DNA of 21,743 bases from a virus. The stretch is from IMG/VR virus record IMGVR_UViG_3300009129_000098, positions 1 to 21,743 of that record; one strand, given 5' to 3'. How positions within the stretch are numbered: position 1 is the stretch's first letter; the number at the start of each line of letters is the position of its first letter. The notes beneath the pieces were generated by a model. That model was not told where the DNA came from. It did no database searches and worked only from the letters and a program-made list of their open reading frames with translations. Made by a program: the position numbers and the translations under genes. Of the stretch, positions 19,328 to 21,743 are shown piece after piece.

Positions 19328-19938
19328 TGGCTAGGGTAAATATGAGAGGCTTACAGGCGGAGATTGCCCGAAAGGGATATAAGGCGATAAGGCCCCAAGC
19401 CGAAGCAAGAGTTAAGAAAATATTTAACAAAGCTAAACAGGAATTAATTTCCGACTTCGATCATCACCCTGTTACCGAAGAGATACAGGGCGGCCCAAAT
19501 TCAGCAAATACATCAAATACACTAGGGGGATACGGAAATTTATTTTCTTTTATTGGGTTTGATGCCGGGGCCGATCCCATCTCTCCAGTTAGAAGTTTAT
19601 TGGCCAAATCAATTCAAATAAAGAGCTTTAGAAGAAAAATGAATGTATTGGGCTTTAAGCTCAGGTTTACCGTTCCAACTATTGAAGAAATAAAAATGGT
19701 CGCCCCAATGCCTTGGTCAACGGATAACTGGGTAGAAGCTGTGGAAAGAGGGATAAGCGGGCTTGGTCAATATTTTCACAGAGTGGACAAATCCTTTAAT
19801 GCCAGTAGATCCGGGCCAGCTATCCAGCTTGACGTTGAGCTACCCGCTCGAGGAGGAAATTCTTCACCCACTGATTACATGACTGGAATTTTATCAAGAA
19901 TGCTTAAAAATATAGAGAGCAATCTGCGTCGATTATGA
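19327..19938 (+). CDS. Probable tail-completion or neck protein
   Basis: A 203-aa basic protein. The N-terminal 50 residues are helical and basic (GLQAEIARKGYKAIRPQAEA; KKIFNKAKQELISDF), followed by a mixed domain with VEAVERGISGLGQYF and a C-terminal helix ending SNLRRL. The order and the N-terminal helix recall HK97 gp10-type tail-completion proteins, but the likeness is weak. Its start overlaps the previous stop (TAATG) and its end overlaps the next start (ATGA). Confidence 0.55.
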   Translation: MARVNMRGLQAEIARKGYKAIRPQAEARVKKIFNKAKQELISDFDHHPVTEEIQGGPNSANTSNTLGGYGNLFSFIGFDAGADPISPVRSLLAKSIQIKSFRRKMNVLGFKLRFTVPTIEEIKMVAPMPWSTDNWVEAVERGISGLGQYFHRVDKSFNASRSGPAIQLDVELPARGGNSSPTDYMTGILSRMLKNIESNLRRL

Positions 19939-21185
19939 AACCCCAGTTTGATCAAAAATTACTTAGTAGTTTCTATCTATGGTTTGATGATAGAGTGGTC
20001 AGGTATGGAGAAGCGGTAGAGTCAGAAATTAATCAACAATTCTATTACTCTCCAAATAGTGTTGACATATCAGATAATCAAGTTGCATATTATAGTCCTG
20101 ATCGTCAATTTGTAGCTCTTGGATATAATGTACCTAGTGGAGTATACATAGACAGTACGGGAGCTTATGATTTTATAGATCAAAACCCAAATAATGTAAC
20201 GGGGTTAATGATTGACCATGATCAAGGGCGTGTTATTCTTAATTCCACCATGGGTACCGGTTTATCCATTAGTGGTAATTTTTCAAGAAAGACCTTGAAT
20301 ACTTACATAACTAATGAAAGTGAAGAAGAACTTTTGGTAAATACGGATTTTTTATTAGCCGGACAAGATGATGAGACTTTTTTACAATCAATTACTGGAT
20401 TTTCTTCTTTAAATTATACTGTTCCAGCTGTTTTCTTAAGTTATAATTCAAGTGTTAATAATCCTTTTGCATTAGGGGGGTTGCAAGATACCAGAAGTAA
20501 CATAAGGGCGGTAGTCCTTGCAAATGATAATTATACATTGGATTCTACATTATCTTTATTTCGAGATTCCACGGAAGTATGCGTGCCCATTATTGATTAT
20601 GCCGAATTTCCATATGGTGAACATTTTCATCTCAAGAGTCCGCCATTTAATTATGAAATACTTTATGAACAAAAGATGCAAGCAAATGCTCAATATGCAT
20701 TTATAGAAAAGATAAGCTCAAGTAAACTTTATGACACTTCCAGTTCTGCACTTAATTTACCAAGGGGGATGAGAATTGGATTTATTGATTTTCTATTGAG
20801 TACTCCTAGAATGCCAAAGATTGAACTTGGTACACCTACCCTTGTACCACCCGAACCTATTCCTCCATTGGATGAAGTTTCAGTTACCATTACCGGGCCT
20901 GAATTAAGATCTTTTTATCTTGACCCCGGGCTATGGCCTGAAAATCGAGGGTTCACGAGTTACTCCATTAAGGAGAATGAATCCCTCCCAAGTACCTATC
21001 TTTCTTACTTCTTTACTGATGAAATAAGTACCAAGCCAGATAGCATAACGAGTACCGCAGGTATGAAACTTGCAACATTTAAAATGTATGAAACAAATAG
21101 GCTATTTGTGGAAATGGAATACAATTTCGGACTATACAGTTTGGACTCGACAATGACCATAACTTTTACTTTACAATATTTTTAA
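19935..21185 (+). CDS. Structural protein of the neck or tail, unknown function
   Basis: A 416-aa protein rich in Ser, Asn, Tyr, Thr and Leu and poor in Lys/Arg clusters, as in virion structural proteins. It has strand-rich segments and a proline-rich hinge near 300-320 (TPTLVPPEPIPPLDE), after which a smaller C-terminal domain of about 100 residues follows. It sits between a neck-like gene and the tail-tube-like gene, joined to the former by an ATGA overlap. I do not recognise the family. A neck, tail-terminator or sheath-associated role is possible. Confidence 0.6.
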   Translation: MKPQFDQKLLSSFYLWFDDRVVRYGEAVESEINQQFYYSPNSVDISDNQVAYYSPDRQFVALGYNVPSGVYIDSTGAYDFIDQNPNNVTGLMIDHDQGRVILNSTMGTGLSISGNFSRKTLNTYITNESEEELLVNTDFLLAGQDDETFLQSITGFSSLNYTVPAVFLSYNSSVNNPFALGGLQDTRSNIRAVVLANDNYTLDSTLSLFRDSTEVCVPIIDYAEFPYGEHFHLKSPPFNYEILYEQKMQANAQYAFIEKISSSKLYDTSSSALNLPRGMRIGFIDFLLSTPRMPKIELGTPTLVPPEPIPPLDEVSVTITGPELRSFYLDPGLWPENRGFTSYSIKENESLPSTYLSYFFTDEISTKPDSITSTAGMKLATFKMYETNRLFVEMEYNFGLYSLDSTMTITFTLQYF

Positions 21186-21213
21186 TAAAAATGTTCTCTT
21201 TTTATAAGTTTTA

Positions 21214-21222
21214 CTGTATATT
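21214..21222 (+). promoter_or_regulatory. Possible GTGTA-type promoter before the tail-tube-like gene
   Basis: CTGTATATT differs from the GTGTA motif in the first base only and contains the -10-like hexamer TATATT (21217-21222), identical to that of the PhoH-like gene. The ATG at 21245 is 22 bases downstream. The 59-base gap after the previous gene shows no hairpin terminator. Confidence 0.45.
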
Positions 21223-21244
21223 GTTGTAATCATTTATATTTATT

Positions 21245-21743
21245 ATGGCTAGAAAACGTGTTATATACCAAAGCGAAGCGCTCTACAGCGCGAAGACTGG
21301 AGCAAGCGGACCAGCAGATATCCAACAAATCCACAGGGTTCAGGATATTTCTCATTCCGTTGAAGTCGCGCGAACCGATGTTAATGAATTCGGTAAGCTC
21401 GCCGCTCTTAGTCGAGAAGTTATCGAAGTTCCAACTGTTAGTTGTGACTTTAGTTATTATGTCATTGACGGGCAGAACGAAGCTTCCGGGCTTGGATTGA
21501 CCCTTGACGGACATAATGCATCAGTATCCACCAATTGTCTTTCCGGAATCATGGCGGAAGACTCCGAAGTTGCAGAAAAGAATTATTACATTTTGACCAC
21601 TCCCGAAGGATCGGATGCAACAAGAGAGAGTGCTTATACGGCCCCTCAATTCGCGACCTTCGGTGTTATTGGCGTAGGTAACGGATTTGTTACCAGTTAT
21701 GGATTCAGCGCCTCTGTTGGTGAAATTCCAAGTGCTAGTGTTT
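21245..21743 (+). CDS. Probable tail tube (major tail) protein, partial
   Basis: The frame opens with ATG at 21245 and is still open at the window end, giving 166 complete codons. It begins MARKRVIYQSEALYSAKTGA and continues with IQQIHRVQDISHSVEVARTD and a strand-rich body (REVIEVPTVSCDFSYYVIDG). The early statement of a ligand-free beta protein and the position after the neck genes fit a tail tube or other major tail subunit. It uses CGT/CGC/CGA arginine codons more than the preceding gene does, which suggests strong expression. It starts a new transcription unit. The tail type cannot be decided from this window. Confidence 0.6.
   Translation, partial: MARKRVIYQSEALYSAKTGASGPADIQQIHRVQDISHSVEVARTDVNEFGKLAALSREVIEVPTVSCDFSYYVIDGQNEASGLGLTLDGHNASVSTNCLSGIMAEDSEVAEKNYYILTTPEGSDATRESAYTAPQFATFGVIGVGNGFVTSYGFSASVGEIPSASV

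Noticed and set aside
1-21743. tRNA genes or insertion sequences
   Set aside because: No cloverleaf-like segment with conserved T-loop bases, no transposase frame and no terminal inverted repeats with target duplication were seen on reading the sequence.

Overview
The window looks like part of an AT-rich genome of a tailed double-stranded DNA phage (Caudoviricetes). It carries a nearly complete head and neck gene block in order: large terminase, portal, DUF6582-like protein, prohead protease with scaffold, decoration-like protein, major capsid protein, connector proteins, and the start of a tail-tube-like gene. No tRNA, rRNA, CRISPR array, transposase or integrase was seen. The host can only be inferred. 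Most genes lack a Shine-Dalgarno sequence, and the leftward promoters fit the Bacteroidota pattern (TTG, 20 bases, then TAnnTTTG or a close variant), so a Bacteroidota host is the best guess.

Positions 1-2474 hold a leftward array of small cassettes. Each cassette has its own promoter with the -10 element ending 5-6 bases before the ATG, one to three tiny genes (40-107 aa), and in most cases a 78-bp nested palindrome at its 3' end. The palindrome occurs in three full copies and one copy cut by the window edge. Three small genes here (40, 50 and 52 aa) and a possible 17-aa peptide are easy to miss. A strong terminator (64-85) closes the leftmost unit seen.

Positions 2475-2969 are about 500 bp without a gene, between the leftward cassettes and the rightward genes. 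They are full of direct and inverted repeats and contain a 20-bp palindrome that shows the sequence GTGTA on both strands. This is a candidate control region or replication origin.

Positions 2970-9406 hold a small acidic protein, two leftward small genes, a PhoH-like ATPase, a membrane-anchored GAF-like protein, a zinc-ribbon protein, a divergent sigma factor, an unknown protein with a duplicated N-terminal module, a zinc-finger/ERCC4 nuclease, and a subtilisin-like protease with a C-terminal membrane anchor. From the zinc-ribbon gene onward the genes overlap by 4 to about 20 bases and run without a gap into the terminase gene, so they look like one operon.

Positions 9403-21743 are the packaging and head-neck module. 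Several transcription units here start just after a GTGTAnnnn motif (before portal, DUF6582-like, protease-scaffold, and elsewhere), which I infer to be a phage promoter that may be read by the phage sigma factor. A terminator follows the capsid gene, and a consensus-like promoter restarts transcription before the SAP-like gene.
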